A stretch of 64,000 nt of DNA from Cordylochernes scorpioides (taxonomy: Eukaryota > Arthropoda > Arachnida > Pseudoscorpiones > Chernetidae). Within the stretch, counting starts at the first letter, position 1. Every line of letters begins with the position of its first letter. The position numbers were made by a program, and so were the translations under genes. The stretch is taken from the NCBI GenBank assembly GCA_030710605.1, contig CP092868.1, forward strand, positions 33,346,498 to 33,410,497, written 5' to 3'. Shown piece after piece: positions 1-11,749 of the stretch. Under the pieces are notes generated by a model. That model was not told where the DNA came from, made no database searches, and saw only the letters and a list, made by a program, of their open reading frames with translations.

Positions 1-250
1 GATCTTACGAATAATTCAAAAGATATTTACGCATTTTATGAAAATATATATGTAAAATTATTATAAATGAATAATTAAAGAAAGAACGAATGAAATAAAG
101 GATTGAAAAATTAATGTTCTGGAATTGTACACGTTAAAAAAGAAAAGGGGGGGGGGGGGTAGATTGACATAGAAAATAGTAAAGGAGCGAAGTGGAGGGA
201 AAAAACTATTAGAAGAAAAGAAGAATTATAAAGGTTTATATAATTATTAT

Positions 251-451
251 AAGTTGTCTCAAAAGTTTGTGTTTTTCTTAAAAACGTTGTTTTTTTCTTA
301 TTACTTGACTAATAATATTATTACGACGAATTACAAATATAATACATAATACAATTACTTTATACATAATACAAATACATTATACATAACGGCGAATAAT
401 ATTGGTATTTCAATTTTTTTGCAAGTGTTTACGAAATTTTGGGACAAGCTT
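251..451. mobile_element. mariner-type MITE (left arm copy)
   Basis: Short element with inverted ends resembling GTTGTCYCAAAA and its complement at the other end. The interior is AT-rich and noncoding. The mirror copy is at 25,601-25,784. Ends of the form GGTTGTCCCAAAA are typical of mariner transposons. No transposase remains. Confidence 0.7.
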
Positions 452-1174
452 ATATAATTACAAAATATATTATTTTATAAAATTATAATACTTATTTATA
501 ATTATTGAAGTTTTTAATTCAATTATTATTTTTTATTATTTGGAATTTCTTATATTCTCAGAAACCATTCATTTAAAATTTATAGATAATAATATTATAT
601 AATTAAGACCTATATTGAATAAAATATTATTTATCTACCAATATTTCAGTTGGCATATTGCAATATAAATTGTATTTTGATTCAATAATATATGCCTTTT
701 TAATTAATAATACTGTATATTCATAAAGATTGCTTTATTTTTAAAATGATTTTATATATACGCAGATTTTTAAAATTTATACAGAATTTAAAATATGATT
801 TTATTAAAAGCTCCTCTTTCATTGTGAATATATTTTATTTAGTTTCAAGATATTTATAAATAACGTTTAGTAAAGAAAACCATTAATAAACCAGAATTTC
901 TCTTTATCTTTTATTTTTGTTCTTAGTGTAATATTAAAATATTTTATGTACGATTAGCATAAAATGTTAACCATTTTTGACATATAGATGTTTTATTGAA
1001 AATTCATAGAATATATCTATGAAATTTTAATTTGTTATATTTATTTTTGACTAATATTATATGTGTTATTGTTTAGCATATTTTAATATAGATAGTAACC
1101 TTTAGCTATAATGAAATTAATCATTTTTGGTTCATCATGTTTAGATAATATTAATTGTATTTCTCTATCATATA
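452..1174. other. AT-rich arm sequence, no gene seen
   Basis: Noncoding AT-rich DNA shared with the right arm. Around 600-720 it holds a decayed copy of the palindromic family A (half-sites near 640 and 690), mirrored near 25,355-25,460. No open frame, RNA gene or promoter could be supported. Confidence 0.5.
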
Positions 1175-1973
1175 TGTGACAATATCGTTGCGGAATTTCT
1201 TGTTGTCCGGTTTGAATGGTGAGGATTGGTTGAAACGCAGTCGTTGAGTGGCAAGTGAAGCACACAGTTAGGAATAATCAGGACACGTGATGGGGTTTGA
1301 AAATAAAAGGCAACTGGGTTGGAGGAAAGAAAGCTTGAGAAGAGCGGAGCGATTTGACTTATTAATTATCTGATCACATGGCGGTGATTGAACTTAGCTG
1401 TGGGATGAGCAGAGGGAGAGAGGCCTCGAGAGTAGATGTCACCTTGTGGGAAGCGGAATCACCACTAGGTCCGAACTCGGCGAGAACGAGTGAACTACTG
1501 ACCATTCTTGCTTTTCGATTTAACACCAAGACTCAGTTTCTTTTTGATTGGTCGAGAGATGTCACATGATCTTTTCCTATTGGTCGACCTATTTAGGTAC
1601 TGTCTTCTGATTGGCCCGGCGGTTTTCTTTGGTGTTGCTTTTGCCGGAAGATATATCCGATTTCGCCAGGAAGTGTTGGGTAGCTCGACGCTTATAACTT
1701 CGGCGGATATTAGATACGTCCTGTCTTTGCCGGAAATATTGGGCGTTAGCTTAACATTTATAACTTCTGCGGTCACTAGATACGTCCGGCCTTCTGTCAG
1801 GAAGTATTGACTGTACAAGTTATTTATAATTGTGCCCGCTTTAAACCTATTTCCTATGTTTGGTTGCTACTTGCTTTCCTCCAGTTACCTTATTCTTTAT
1901 TAAATCTTTGAAAATCATACATGGTACATACATAGTGGGTCGGGGGGCATACAATTATATACAAATTATGACA
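1175..1973 (-). mobile_element. Solo LTR of the gypsy-type family
   Basis: Begins TGTGACAATATCG and ends AATTATGACA. It matches the LTRs at 47,760-48,632 and 53,470-54,342 throughout, but lacks their first 82 bp (plus-strand left end). It is flanked by TATA on both sides (1,171-1,174 and 1,974-1,977). The right arm keeps the empty site near 24,895 with a single TATA, which fixes both boundaries. Small open frames inside are incidental. Strand follows the coding strand of the full element at 47,760-54,342. Confidence 0.92.
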
Positions 1974-4357
1974 TATATCATTTAAGTTCAACCTAATATA
2001 CGTATAATACTTTTGTCTGAACTTTATTTCTTTTTAAGAAGTATAAAATAATATTGATATAAAAAAACTTTCTTTTTACTTTTCTAGAAGGATTTTAATG
2101 TTTTTAATAAATCTATAAAAAGCCATAAAAAGCAAAAGAATTATGGCTGACAGTATCTTAATATTTTCTACAAACCAAATTTCGAACTCAATATCTTTTG
2201 AAGCAAAATCGAATCCGAAACGTTTTCCCATTTATTGTATCCAATAGATGTAAGTTATCTCGGGAACAAAACCTCGTACTAAATATTTCGCCAGACGAAT
2301 AAAACCTAATGCTTCGAACAATAAATCAAACGAAAGAGCCGAATTGTTCTGGGTTAAAAAACTACGAATCGATGAATTTAATCTAAAAAGTATTTTCTGG
2401 AGAAAGAAATTTAATATTTGAGCTCTGAGGATGGAAATCTGCTTGACAAATGGGAATCCGTGAAACACTTGTAATGAACGATTGCTTTTCCTTCCTTAGT
2501 TTATGGCAGAAACTTTAATCAAACGAGGGGAAAATATTTCAGCAGGTAAATTAAAATGGCGTCATTTTCGGAAAGAGTAATTGTATCCCTTCAATTTCGT
2601 TTTCTTCTGCAACATTTCACTTACAAAAATAAAAATTTAAATTTCTTTAAAATATATTTTTGTGATTATAGATAAGTATTGATTGTGTTACGATGGATTT
2701 GGCAACACGGCATAATTACATTTATCGACTGCTTTTTTTTTTACCATGTCTCATATAATGAGAAATGTCTTTCCTGTTTAAAAAAACCTATAAAAATGTT
2801 TGATATAGCATTGATATAAATTATCTCATATATTTTAAAATATAATATTTTTCTACACACACAAAATTATTAATAAAAATATAAACGCTATTTCAATAAA
2901 ATAGATATTATTAAAAGTTAAGTTTTATCATAATTATTTTAATTTTTGCTTATTCATTAGTAATTTCTATATATAGATTAATTAGATATATTGTGTAGAA
3001 TTTATATAATATTTAAATAACATAAATACATGTTTTAAAATGTAAGTTATATTTTAAAGAGTATATTTTTAAATCAATAATTTTTGTTGTGTATATAAAA
3101 GCAAATTTTCAAAATAAAAGAGATTATTCAAAAATCGAATTACTTAAGAGATTTTTCATATGTAAACGTAAATTATCTTGTGCCATAAAATGAATATAAA
3201 TATTTTATATATGAATCATAATTATTTTTATGCATAAAATTAAAACATGTAATAGATTCAAAATTTTGAATATTTGTTCTCTAAAATACCTAACATTTAA
3301 TTGCTAAATTATTATATTTGAATAATATTTTTATCTATCCATATAAATTTATTTTAGGCAATATGTTTTTTTAAAAACCTATAGCAATTAAAATAATTCG
3401 ATATTTTTCCAATCAAACGAATATTTGGCAGACTATCAAAAATCAATATGAAGCAATTCAACCTTCTAAAAATAGTAATTACTTAATATTCAGATTTGAA
3501 AATAAATAAAATTTCTAAATCTCATAAAAGGGGAAATTGCATTTTAAAATTCAATGGGCTTTTGTTGTGTTTTGAAAATAAAATGAAAGTATTTCCTCCA
3601 TGATTTATAACCAAATTGCGGTAATCCTTAAATTTGAGCCAATTTTAAATATTGCATTTTGTGTCGTTTGGAATATATAATGGCTATTTAAAAATGCCAT
3701 ATTGTCTTTTTACGTTTACTTTTCTTGTAATGGTATATAGACCATTAGGTAACAAATATTAATACAATTACACGGCATTTTTATTTTTAAAATATTCTTC
3801 CTATATTAAATTGCTTATTCTTTTGATAAATTTAATTTATTCTATAGGTGTCATTCAAGTTTAATATTTATATATATTTATAAAAATGTGTGTATAAACA
3901 ATGTGTAAATATTTCTTTGAAATACACCATATTTTCTAGAGCAATTAGTTCAATTTTCCTCAATTTAAAATACGAAATATTTTTGCAAATAAGATTAAGT
4001 AGTTAAATTACTTTATTTAAATTAAATATTTGTGAAAATATTTGAAATTTATTTTAATTACAAATATGTTTTTAAGTTACTTATTTATAATATATTTATT
4101 GGTCAAATCAAATTGTGTCTCTTTTTAAAAATAAAGAAAATATAAGAGATAAAATCATCGTTTGATAAAAACTGCCCAATTTCAGTAATGGTATAGAGAA
4201 AGATATCAAATACATTTTTCTCTCAACTCTCAACAATTTATCTTAAATGCAATTTGGTACCGTGAATCTTCTGTCTGGTTTTAAATAGAAAATCAACTGC
4301 GAAGATGAATTTCGATCAGTGGATAAAAGGCTAATTGTCTTAATTATATTTTTGTTA
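1974..4357. other. AT-rich intergenic stretch, conserved between arms
   Basis: About 2.4 kb of very AT-rich DNA, matched almost base for base by 22,530-24,900 in reverse. The short open frame at 2,232-2,468 (minus) is retained as sequence in the right arm, but has no recognisable domain and does not look coding. No mobile element ends or RNA genes are seen. Confidence 0.5.
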
Positions 4358-5350
4358 TACACTCATAGACAAAACTTAAGAAAGTTATACTTTTTAGCAT
4401 GTATATCGTAATTCAGAAAATAACTCTGAAAGATATTACAGTGACCTTTATTGAAGACACACTATATACACTCATAGACAAAAATTACGAGAGTTATATT
4501 TTTTAGCATGTATTTCGGAATTCAGAAAATAACTCTGAAAGATATTACAGTAACCTTTATTGAAGACACACTATATACACTCATGGACAAAAATTAAGAG
4601 AGTTATACTTTTTAGCATGTATATCGTAATTCAGAAAATAACTCTGAAAGATATTACAGTGACCTTTATTGAAGACACACTATATACACTCATAGACAAA
4701 AATTAAGAGAGTTATATTTTTTAGCATGTATTTCGGAATTCAGAAAATAACTCTTAAAGATATTACAGTAACCTTTATTGAAGACACACTATATACACTC
4801 ATGGACAAAAATTAAGAGAGTTATACTTTTTAGCATGTATATCGGAATTCAGAAAATAACTCTGAAAGATATCACAGTGACCTTTATTGAAGACACACTA
4901 TATACACTCATGGACAGAACTTAAGGTAGTTGTACCTTCTAGCATGTATATCGGAATTCAGAAAATAACTCTGAAAGATATCACAGTGACCTTTATTGAA
5001 GACACACTATATACACTCATGGACAGAACTTAAGGTAGTTGTACCTTCTAGCATGTATATTGGGATTCAGACAATAACTCTGAAAGATATTACAGTGACC
5101 TTTATTGAAGACACACTATATACACTCATGGACAGAACTTAAGGTAGTTGTACCTTCTAGCATGTATATTGAGATTCAGACAATAACTCTGAAAGATATT
5201 ACAGTGACCTTTATTGAAGACACACTATATACACTCATGGACAGAACTTAAGGTAGTTGTACCTTCTAGCATGTATATTGGGATTCAGACAATAACTCTG
5301 AAAGATATTACAGTGACCTTTATTGAAGATACACTAGATAACCAAGTGTG
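4358..5350 (+). repeat. 109-bp satellite, nine units, inside a Tc1-like MITE
   Basis: Nine units start near 4,358, 4,470, 4,580, 4,688, 4,797, 4,906, 5,014, 5,124 and 5,231. Each begins with TACACTCATRGACA and ends with GAAGACACACTATA. The unit start is the terminal repeat of a Tc1/mariner-like MITE found singly elsewhere in the window (for example 36,994-37,205). The MITE's inner segment continues past the array to about 5,440. The right arm carries only about four units (22,070-22,520), so copy number changed after the arms diverged. Confidence 0.85.
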
Positions 5351-5874
5351 GAAAATATTGCCTAGGTCTCCTTACAAAATAGGCAACCAGCGATATCAAA
5401 TTATGAAACTTCATTAGGTTTTGTATATGGGAGTATATATAATATATGCATTATTATTCTAGGGTTAAATAATTCCAATTGCCACACCTAGATGGCGCTG
5501 TGTTAAACTTTGTGTGTTATAAAAGTTACATTTTGTAAATGCAAATATTTAATTATTCTTTATTAAATTATTTTATATTTTATTTTAAACAATATGTTAT
5601 ATTTCTTTTTTGTTATAATACCATTTAACTAAAAATTGTATGCCTAAATAAGTCGAGCGACTTTTTGAAATAAAAACAAGTAACACCTGTAAATTGAGAC
5701 GAAATAAATAAATAAAAACAACTTTTAGTGGCTAACCGTGTCTGTGGTGATTAATGATCCTACATTATCATAAAATGTAAATAGTATTTTGTATTTCAAT
5801 TCTTATCCTTTACAGAGTTCGTAGTAAACACATATAAAAGACTATGTCTTAATAAAGGTATCTGTGTGTGAATA

Positions 5875-6149
5875 TACACCTATCCCCCGATTTACACGGT
5901 ACTTGTTTTACACGTTTTCGCTTTTACACGGTTTTCCAAATAAGTTTTTTTTTTATCGCACTATACGAACGAAATACTATACGAAAAAATTGTAGAGCAA
6001 TTGCCACATCTTCTTCTTCAACTGAAAAGAAGCCAAATTTTTTGCAAGTCATGGCTGGTTTGAAAGATTTAAAATAAGACATTCTTTTTCTTCGATTTAA
6101 ACGTTTTTCTAAAAAACGTATCTACCGTGTAAATCGGGGGATAGGTGTA
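5875..6149 (+). mobile_element. Tigger/pogo-derived MITE (left arm)
   Basis: Inverted ends TACACCTATCCCCC; 275 bp. The interior keeps a degraded fragment resembling the DNA-binding (CENP-B type) helix-turn-helix of Tigger-like transposases. It reads more clearly in the mirror copy at 21,587-21,862. The open frame is broken and no transposase catalytic domain is present. Confidence 0.75.
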
Positions 6150-6396
6150 CTATCAAAGGTTTCACTTTTCCTATTTTAGATTCTCCCCTTAATATATTGC
6201 CACGTAGAAAATTAGGAAAGACAAACTTCAGGATGACACAGCAATTTATTTAAGACAAGAACAAACTATGAATGATAAACAAAAGATAAGCAACTGAGGT
6301 AGGTTTACAGAATAGCAAAATATAAAAAAAAATGATACTCTGTTAATACAATAATAAATTAACACAAAGCAATAACGCGTCATTTATATATATAAA
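6150..6396. other. Shared arm sequence, possible old retroelement end
   Basis: Noncoding. The mirror copy (21,360-21,585) reads in plus sense as an AT-rich stretch with AATAAA near 21,480, ending in a TTTCTACGTGG-type tail. This could be the remnant of an LTR or other retroelement end. Weak evidence. Confidence 0.25.
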
Positions 6397-6645
6397 ATGA
6401 AAGGATTTAAAAGCACGAATGTTTCTTTTATACACAATACAAACTTCTACTGCCCTTACTAACTGCAATGAAAAATATATTAGGAGGGCTTGGCTCATCA
6501 GTGGTGAACCCTCACAGCGGTTTCGCCAATTTATTACACCATATCGCTTCTCAGAGCTCTAATACTGTATTGGACAATTCTGCTTATATACGCAGCACTA
6601 AAGGGTGGAATCTCAGAAATGGTTTTCAAGAAAACTATATATTAT
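6397..6645 (-). mobile_element. Half copy of foldback retroposon family FB
   Basis: Matches one arm of the complete palindrome at 32,274-32,817: the AAAGGATTTAAAAGC end, the hairpin GAGGG...CCCTC enclosing GGCTCATCAG, then GGTTTCGCC and the CTCAGAGCTCTAATAC block. The mirror copy is at 21,083-21,320. The reverse complement carries CGAAAC followed by CTGATGAG, the hammerhead core blocks in permuted order. Confidence 0.75.
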
Positions 6646-6671
6646 ATATGTTACATGTATATATAAACAAT

Positions 6672-6873
6672 ACATAGCGCGCCATCTGTTATCAAATTAC
6701 AAAACTATTTTAGAGGCGTAATATTCTTTTTAAAATGAAACAATTTCTACTGCCCTTACTGCAATGGAAAAATTAAAGGGAGGGCCTGGCTCATCAGTGG
6801 TGAATCCTCCCAGCAGTAAGGACAGTAGAAATTGTTTTATTTTAAAAAGAATATTACGCCTCTAAAATAGTTT
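6672..6873 (-). mobile_element. Left-arm-only palindromic FB retroposon with 14-bp duplication
   Basis: A 202-bp insertion flanked by identical 14-bp copies of TATATATAAACAAT (6,658-6,671 and 6,874-6,887). The right arm has one copy at the matching place (about 21,053-21,066 in reverse), so it shows the empty site. The element has complementary arms (about 6,702-6,770 and 6,808-6,873) around a hairpin holding GGCTCATCAG. Its plus-strand left end ACATAGCGCGCCATC is the complement of the FB family tail GATGGCGCG. A long duplication suggests target-primed insertion. Confidence 0.88.
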
Positions 6874-7044
6874 TATATATAAACAATTAATCTTCTAATA
6901 CGTTTTCACTCTTTCTCCTGCAGAAGATCAGAACTACTCGAAAGCTTGATAAAATAATAAAACCTTAAATGAAACCTTTCGCCTCACAATTCGTGATTTT
7001 TATTTCAGACGATTATATAACCTATAAATATTAAAAATAAAAAG

Positions 7045-7335
7045 TTATATCCTGACCAGGAGCACATTTGCTTTTTAGAAGACAGAACGCCATCTGGTGG
7101 AACAGAAATCAACTAAACATTGATTTAACCTGTTCCCTGATATTTGGCCAACCCAATTTCTTGATAAATCAAGAAAACCCATCCACGAACGCGTTTCGCG
7201 CTGTTGGCATTCGTCAGTGTGGAGTAGGCTGTACCACTGGGACCAAAAATATTTTTGGTCCCAGTGGCTTCTTGAGAAACCAAGAAATGGGTATTTAAGG
7301 CCAAACTTGCGTAAATACGCTTAACGCATGGAAAC
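7045..7335 (-). mobile_element. Family F retroposon with hammerhead core (left arm)
   Basis: Dispersed repeat, recognised by ATGGCGCTCTG and the tail AAGCACATGTGCTC...GGTCAGGA. The reverse complement holds a hammerhead-like core at 7,187-7,232: CTGACGA, a short stem II, GCGAAAC and a GTT cleavage triplet. A perfect 34-bp palindrome sits at 7,234-7,267. The mirror copy is at 20,595-20,915. Fragments occur at 12,940-13,020, 34,895-35,135, 42,620-42,690, 56,241-56,377 and 61,150-61,243. No coding capacity. Confidence 0.7.
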
Positions 7336-7959
7336 ATATATATTCAAATTATTAATCTATTTAAGAATTATATAAAAACCTATTTGGCCTCTGTGTATTC
7401 TATATAAAATGTTATCAACATGTTCGGAATGAAATCTTTATAAACTATAATTTTCTATACATTTATCTTACATCTAATTTTTTTTTAACGAAATTTTTAT
7501 TTTGAAGTGAAAGCTCCTTGAAATTAAGGTTTAAGCCTTAAAACTTTCTCTTTACCCCAGCATCCTTTTAAAAGGCAATTTCCTCTCAGACGAACTACTA
7601 AATTGTTTAGTTGACATTGATTGACATTTTAGGAAGTTAGGCTTAGTTCTTTTTCCAGCATAAATATCTAAAATTTTTGTCACACCATAGTTTGGAAAAT
7701 TTTCTATAGAAAAGCGTATTATAAAATAGGAGATTTAAAGCCAAATAAAATAATTCAATTTGAATTATTTCTTTAGATTTTTCAAATGTGTCCTTTAAGA
7801 GAGGATTTAAATGAAAGAAACGCCGTCTGCTAGTAAATTTGGGATTATTTGTCCATTTATTTGTAGGAAGTATAATAGGATATAAATTATTTATGGTCAA
7901 AAATGAATAAAGGTATAAATTGTAAAGGAAAAAATTATGCGAATTGTGTATGTTGTTTT
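7336..7959. other. Shared arm sequence, no gene seen
   Basis: Moderately AT-rich and mirrored at 20,040-20,595. The open frame at 7,643-7,900 (minus) has no recognisable domain and is interrupted in the mirror copy. No RNA gene or mobile element end recognised. Confidence 0.4.
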
Positions 7960-8290
7960 TGTTCGAGTTTTATGCTGTATGAACTATGTTTTTATTATCT
8001 TTTCGTATAGTATATATTGTGTTTTGGGGAAAGTATTGAATATGTGCTGATTTTGTATGCGTTTTATTTGTTGTATGTATTGCGCTTTGTGTATGTATTG
8101 TATATATGTGCTCTTGTGTTTTGTATGCGCTTTATTTGTTTTGTGTATTGTGTTTTTATGTATGTATTTTAAATATATGCTCTGTGTTTTGTATTCGCTT
8201 TATGTTAAGTATGCATTGTGTTTTGTGTATGTATTGCATATGAGCTGTGTTTTGTATGCTTTTTATGTATAGCATGTATTGTGTATATAT
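7960..8290 (-). repeat. Degenerate short-period minisatellite (left arm)
   Basis: Irregular repeats of TTTTGTATGC and TGTGTTTTGTATG type with a period of about 25 bp. The mirror copy is at 19,700-19,990. The Cys/Tyr/Leu-rich open frames across it are artefacts of the repeat. Confidence 0.6.
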
Positions 8291-8299
8291 GGTAAATGT

Positions 8300-8830
8300 T
8301 TGAAATGAAGGCGATAAAAACGTGGTGATTTTCTTTTAATGGTAAAACACAAGCTTTCAGGCAAGAATGCCCTTCTTCAGGTTACAACTGGACAATATTT
8401 TAAAACTATCGACATGAAAGATAGCCCAATACAGTAAGTAAATAGTTCAGCTGGGGGGATTGGCGAGGTAAAACACGGAGTATTGGGGTGGGAGGTCGAT
8501 TTTTCGGTTAAAACTGGGCGTGCAGTGCGAGACCAAAGATTCAAGGACTAGGCGCTAATACTTGTTCCCGACGCCCTTGTAAACGCATACAGCTCTGTCC
8601 AAATTGAACGAGTGGCGAAATTCTGTGATGTGTTGGCATAAGTGAGACTTGCGGTCGTTGGTGCGTATGTTGCGGCTGTGTTCAGATAATCTGGTGCGGA
8701 TAGATAGTAAATGTGCTGTTCGTTTGTTGTCTATGTATTGTGTATGTTGTTTAATCTTGCTGCGTGTATTGTGTGTGGCATGTCAGTCTAATATTTTAAA
8801 AATCATTAGCTGGTTGGGTATTTGTTCTAA
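8300..8830 (-). pseudogene. Penelope-like element remnant (left arm)
   Basis: Reverse complement of 19,155-19,720. Read on the minus strand it holds the decayed C-terminal end of a PLE polyprotein (GIY-YIG end), followed by a hammerhead-like motif at 8,343-8,382 (CTGAAGA, stem, CTGAAAGC). Frame breaks prevent a full protein. Confidence 0.6.
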
Positions 8831-8871
8831 AACATGATATTGCTACTACATTAACGGTTCTTTATTTACTT

Positions 8872-8911
8872 CTTGACGTTTCGTCGGCTCCCTATCACCT
8901 TCCTCAGGGGA
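8872..8911 (-). ncRNA. PLE-type hammerhead-like motif (left arm)
   Basis: Minus strand: CTGAGGA, a weak stem II, then CGAAACGTC followed by an AATAAAG stretch. C3, U4, G5, A6, G8, A9, G12-A14, A15.1, U16.1 and C17 of the hammerhead consensus are present (position 7 is free). Stem I pairing is poor, so activity is doubtful. The mirror copy is at 19,091-19,130. Confidence 0.5.
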
Positions 8912-9059
8912 GAAACGTGTCGGGAAGTGAACAAAAATGAGAAATATATATCCATATATTATTTTTATTATTAATAATCCACACACACTATCCCTATATA
9001 TTGGGAGGAAAAGGATATTGAAAGGGCATGGCATATCAGTGTGGAAACCCTCACAGAAA

Positions 9060-9933
9060 TTTCAGTCAGTTTAACTTCTCGATGCTAGATACTAGTGCGA
9101 TAGTCATTTCTCTAATTAGGTTCGAAATGAATTGCCTATATATTTATTCTTCTTCTTTTTTCTTATCTCCACTCAATCATATTAGGGTGTAAAGCTTGTA
9201 GAACTTGAGACTTTTGATGGTGTCTTCCTGGGATGAGTTGAACTCATCAATGGATGAAGTCAATACAGTTAATTTTTCGATAGTAAAGCATCACACTTCC
9301 ATAGTTCACCCCTAAATTTACCTAAAATGTTTTATGTCATTAAAATACCTTTCCGAATCCTAAATAGAGTGTCAGAATACTTTCTATACAGCTGTAGAAC
9401 ATCACAAAACCTTCTATATCACACAAATAATCATAGACTTGTACTGCAGATAGATATTTTTATAAAAGGGACAAAAAGAGGTAAAACATTACAATAACAT
9501 CTAAACAGGGAAAAAAGTTGGCTTAATCCACGTTTATTCTCATACATAAATCATTTCATAATTAAAATTTACATAGTTAATTCGGATCTAAAATTGTTTT
9601 GTTAATTAGAAAATATAATTAATGAGAAGGAACAGGTATATAGAAATTTAAATTCAAATTTACATACACGTATGTCATAAATATACAAAATTTAACAAGC
9701 TACAATAGAAATATTATTAGAGAAAATAAAATTCCAGAATTAAATTTCTATAACATTTCTATAATTATCAATGATATGAAGAAAGGCTTGAGCGCCCCGA
9801 TTCATTAGGGACTAACCCTTCTAGCGATTTGATTATTTTAATTATTTGACGAACTATTATAGTTATTATTTAAATATTTACGGATTCTTTTGGAATTTAA
9901 ATTGAAACATTTTATTATGTTATAGAGAGTATA
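9060..9933. other. Shared arm sequence with a LINE-like tail
   Basis: Noncoding and mirrored at 18,080-18,945. At 9,170-9,275 it holds, in reverse, a dispersed sequence also seen at 18,745-18,862 and 60,110-60,232: CATCCATTGAT, a block encoding about 20 residues, then a purine-rich AGAAG tail. This may be the 3' end of a LINE. Nothing else recognised. Confidence 0.4.
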
Positions 9934-10193
9934 TACACCAATACCTCGCTTTGCGTCGTTTTGCGTTTTTTTCGAAGTTGCGTCGCTGCTTAATTTTCAA
10001 CTGATTTTCACTGTGCGTCGTTAGATTTTCGAAGTTGCGTTGTTTTGGATTCGAGTCTTTAATTTTTTTTTCCTAAAATATGGCAACACCTTTGTTTTTG
10101 ATTGGGCCTTCACATATTTTCACTTTGCGTCGTTTCAATTTGTTTCGTGTTTTTTTGTAACGTAACCCCGACGCAAAGCGAGGTATGGGTGTA
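9934..10193. mobile_element. MITE with TACACC...GCGTCG ends (left arm)
   Basis: Inverted ends TACACCMATACCTCGCTTTG with a GCGTCG-rich subterminal region; about 260 bp. Other copies are at 17,800-18,079 (mirror) and 46,152-46,424. The style of its ends resembles the pogo/Tigger MITEs at 5,875 and 21,587. No coding sequence. Confidence 0.8.
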
Positions 10194-10369
10194 ATTAGAA
10201 AAATATCCTTTGAATTTCATTGTCATAAGATGATTCTGACATCCAAAATAAAGGTGACATTTTCAGACAAATAATGCGAAAAAAATATCGATTTAAAAAA
10301 AAAGGCATTTAAGAAAACTTTGAATAAAGATATGAGAGAATAATACCTTACATATATCCCTGATAAGAG

Positions 10370-10960
10370 GATAAAGCATTGAATAAAAAGAATTGAAGAG
10401 ATAAATAATTGAATATAGGTATTAAAGAAATAATAATTCAATAAATACAAGGAAATAATAAAGCATTTTCAATAGTAATTGAAGAAATAAAAGATTCAAT
10501 AAAAGAATTGATCAAATAAAGCATTGAATAAAAATAATTGAAGAGATAAATAATTGAATAAGTCATTGAAGAAATAAAGAATTCAATAAATACAAGGAAA
10601 TAATAAAACATTTTCAATAGTAATTGAAGAGAATTAAAGAATTCAATAAAAGAATTGAACAAATAAAGCATCGAATATGAAGACAATGAAAAGATAAATC
10701 ATTCAATAAAAACATTGTAAAATAAATCATTCAATAAATACGGTGAAGAAATAAGGCATTCAATAAAGACAATAAAGGAAAAAAGCATTGAATAAAAGAA
10801 TAAAGGAAATGAAGCATTCAATAAAATCAAAGAATAAATCATTAATAAAAACATTCAAGAAATGAAACATTCAATATATACAATGAAAAATAAAGGATTC
10901 AATAAAAAGACAATGAAGAAATAAACAATTGAATAAAGATATTGAAGAAATAAAAGGTAT
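10370..10960 (-). repeat. Degenerate AATTGAA/GAATAAA minisatellite (left arm)
   Basis: Long run of imperfect units of about 25-30 bp built from ATTCAATAAA and AATTGAAGAAATAAA. The mirror copy is at 17,000-17,640. Open frames rich in Ile, Phe, Tyr and Ser here are repeat artefacts. Confidence 0.7.
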
Positions 10961-11749
10961 TGTATAAATATATTTAATAAATAAACACAGTAAAGAGAAT
11001 TGAAGACTTGATATAAAAATATAATATTTAAATACATAATTTTGAGTGAACTTCAATCAGAGTATTGCCGATGGGAACAATTTCACTTAATGTCAATTAG
11101 TAAGTTTATATTTAATTACTAAGATATTGATTCTCCTGATTAACAATTATGATACAAATAACATTCATTTAATTCTTCGTATTTGCATATGTTCTAGTAT
11201 ATAACAATTTATACCCAAATTTTGATTATAAAGTTTTGCAAACGATGCTAAGTTCATCTAGAAATAACGAGAGAATCTTAAACGCCATTTTCAAACTTGA
11301 TAAATTATTATTCCCATTCAGAAATCCCAAGGATCAACGAACACCATAAAGAAATACATGGTAAAAAGCCTTTAGAAAAATCTCTCTTCTCATATCCGAA
11401 CTTTTTCTAGAAAGAAAGTCGCACCATAGGAAGAATACTAAGGTATAAACGACCGGTCACGTTGTAAGGCTATGGAATTTACAAACGGCAAACACGCCAT
11501 AAAAAAGCTATCTCCATAAATTCATCTTTGAATATGCAAATTGCCACTTCCTTGACAAAAGGACGGGTCTTTTTTTCTCCCTCTCTCTCTCTATGTTGAG
11601 GTCAACATTTTAAATAAATGAATTTTACAGAATATGTATATTTAATTTTTGTGTCTGCGTGAACACACACATACAACAAGGTTCAATATATATTTATATA
11701 ATCTTTAATATATATGTTATATAAAAATAAATAGATTTATGTTTTATTT
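10961..11749. other. Shared arm sequence, no gene seen
   Basis: Less AT-rich than its surroundings at 11,230-11,640 and closely matched by 16,250-16,950. It contains a CTCTCTCTCT tract at 11,579-11,594. At about 11,235 the left arm shows the empty site for the right-arm insertion at 16,656-16,752. Confidence 0.5.

Noticed and set aside
1508-1810. 100-codon plus frame and 107-codon minus frame
   Set aside because: Both are inside the solo LTR; no similarity to a known protein.
4358-5350. Regular repeats that could suggest a CRISPR array
   Set aside because: Units are 109 bp with no unique spacers, derive from a MITE, and the DNA is eukaryotic.
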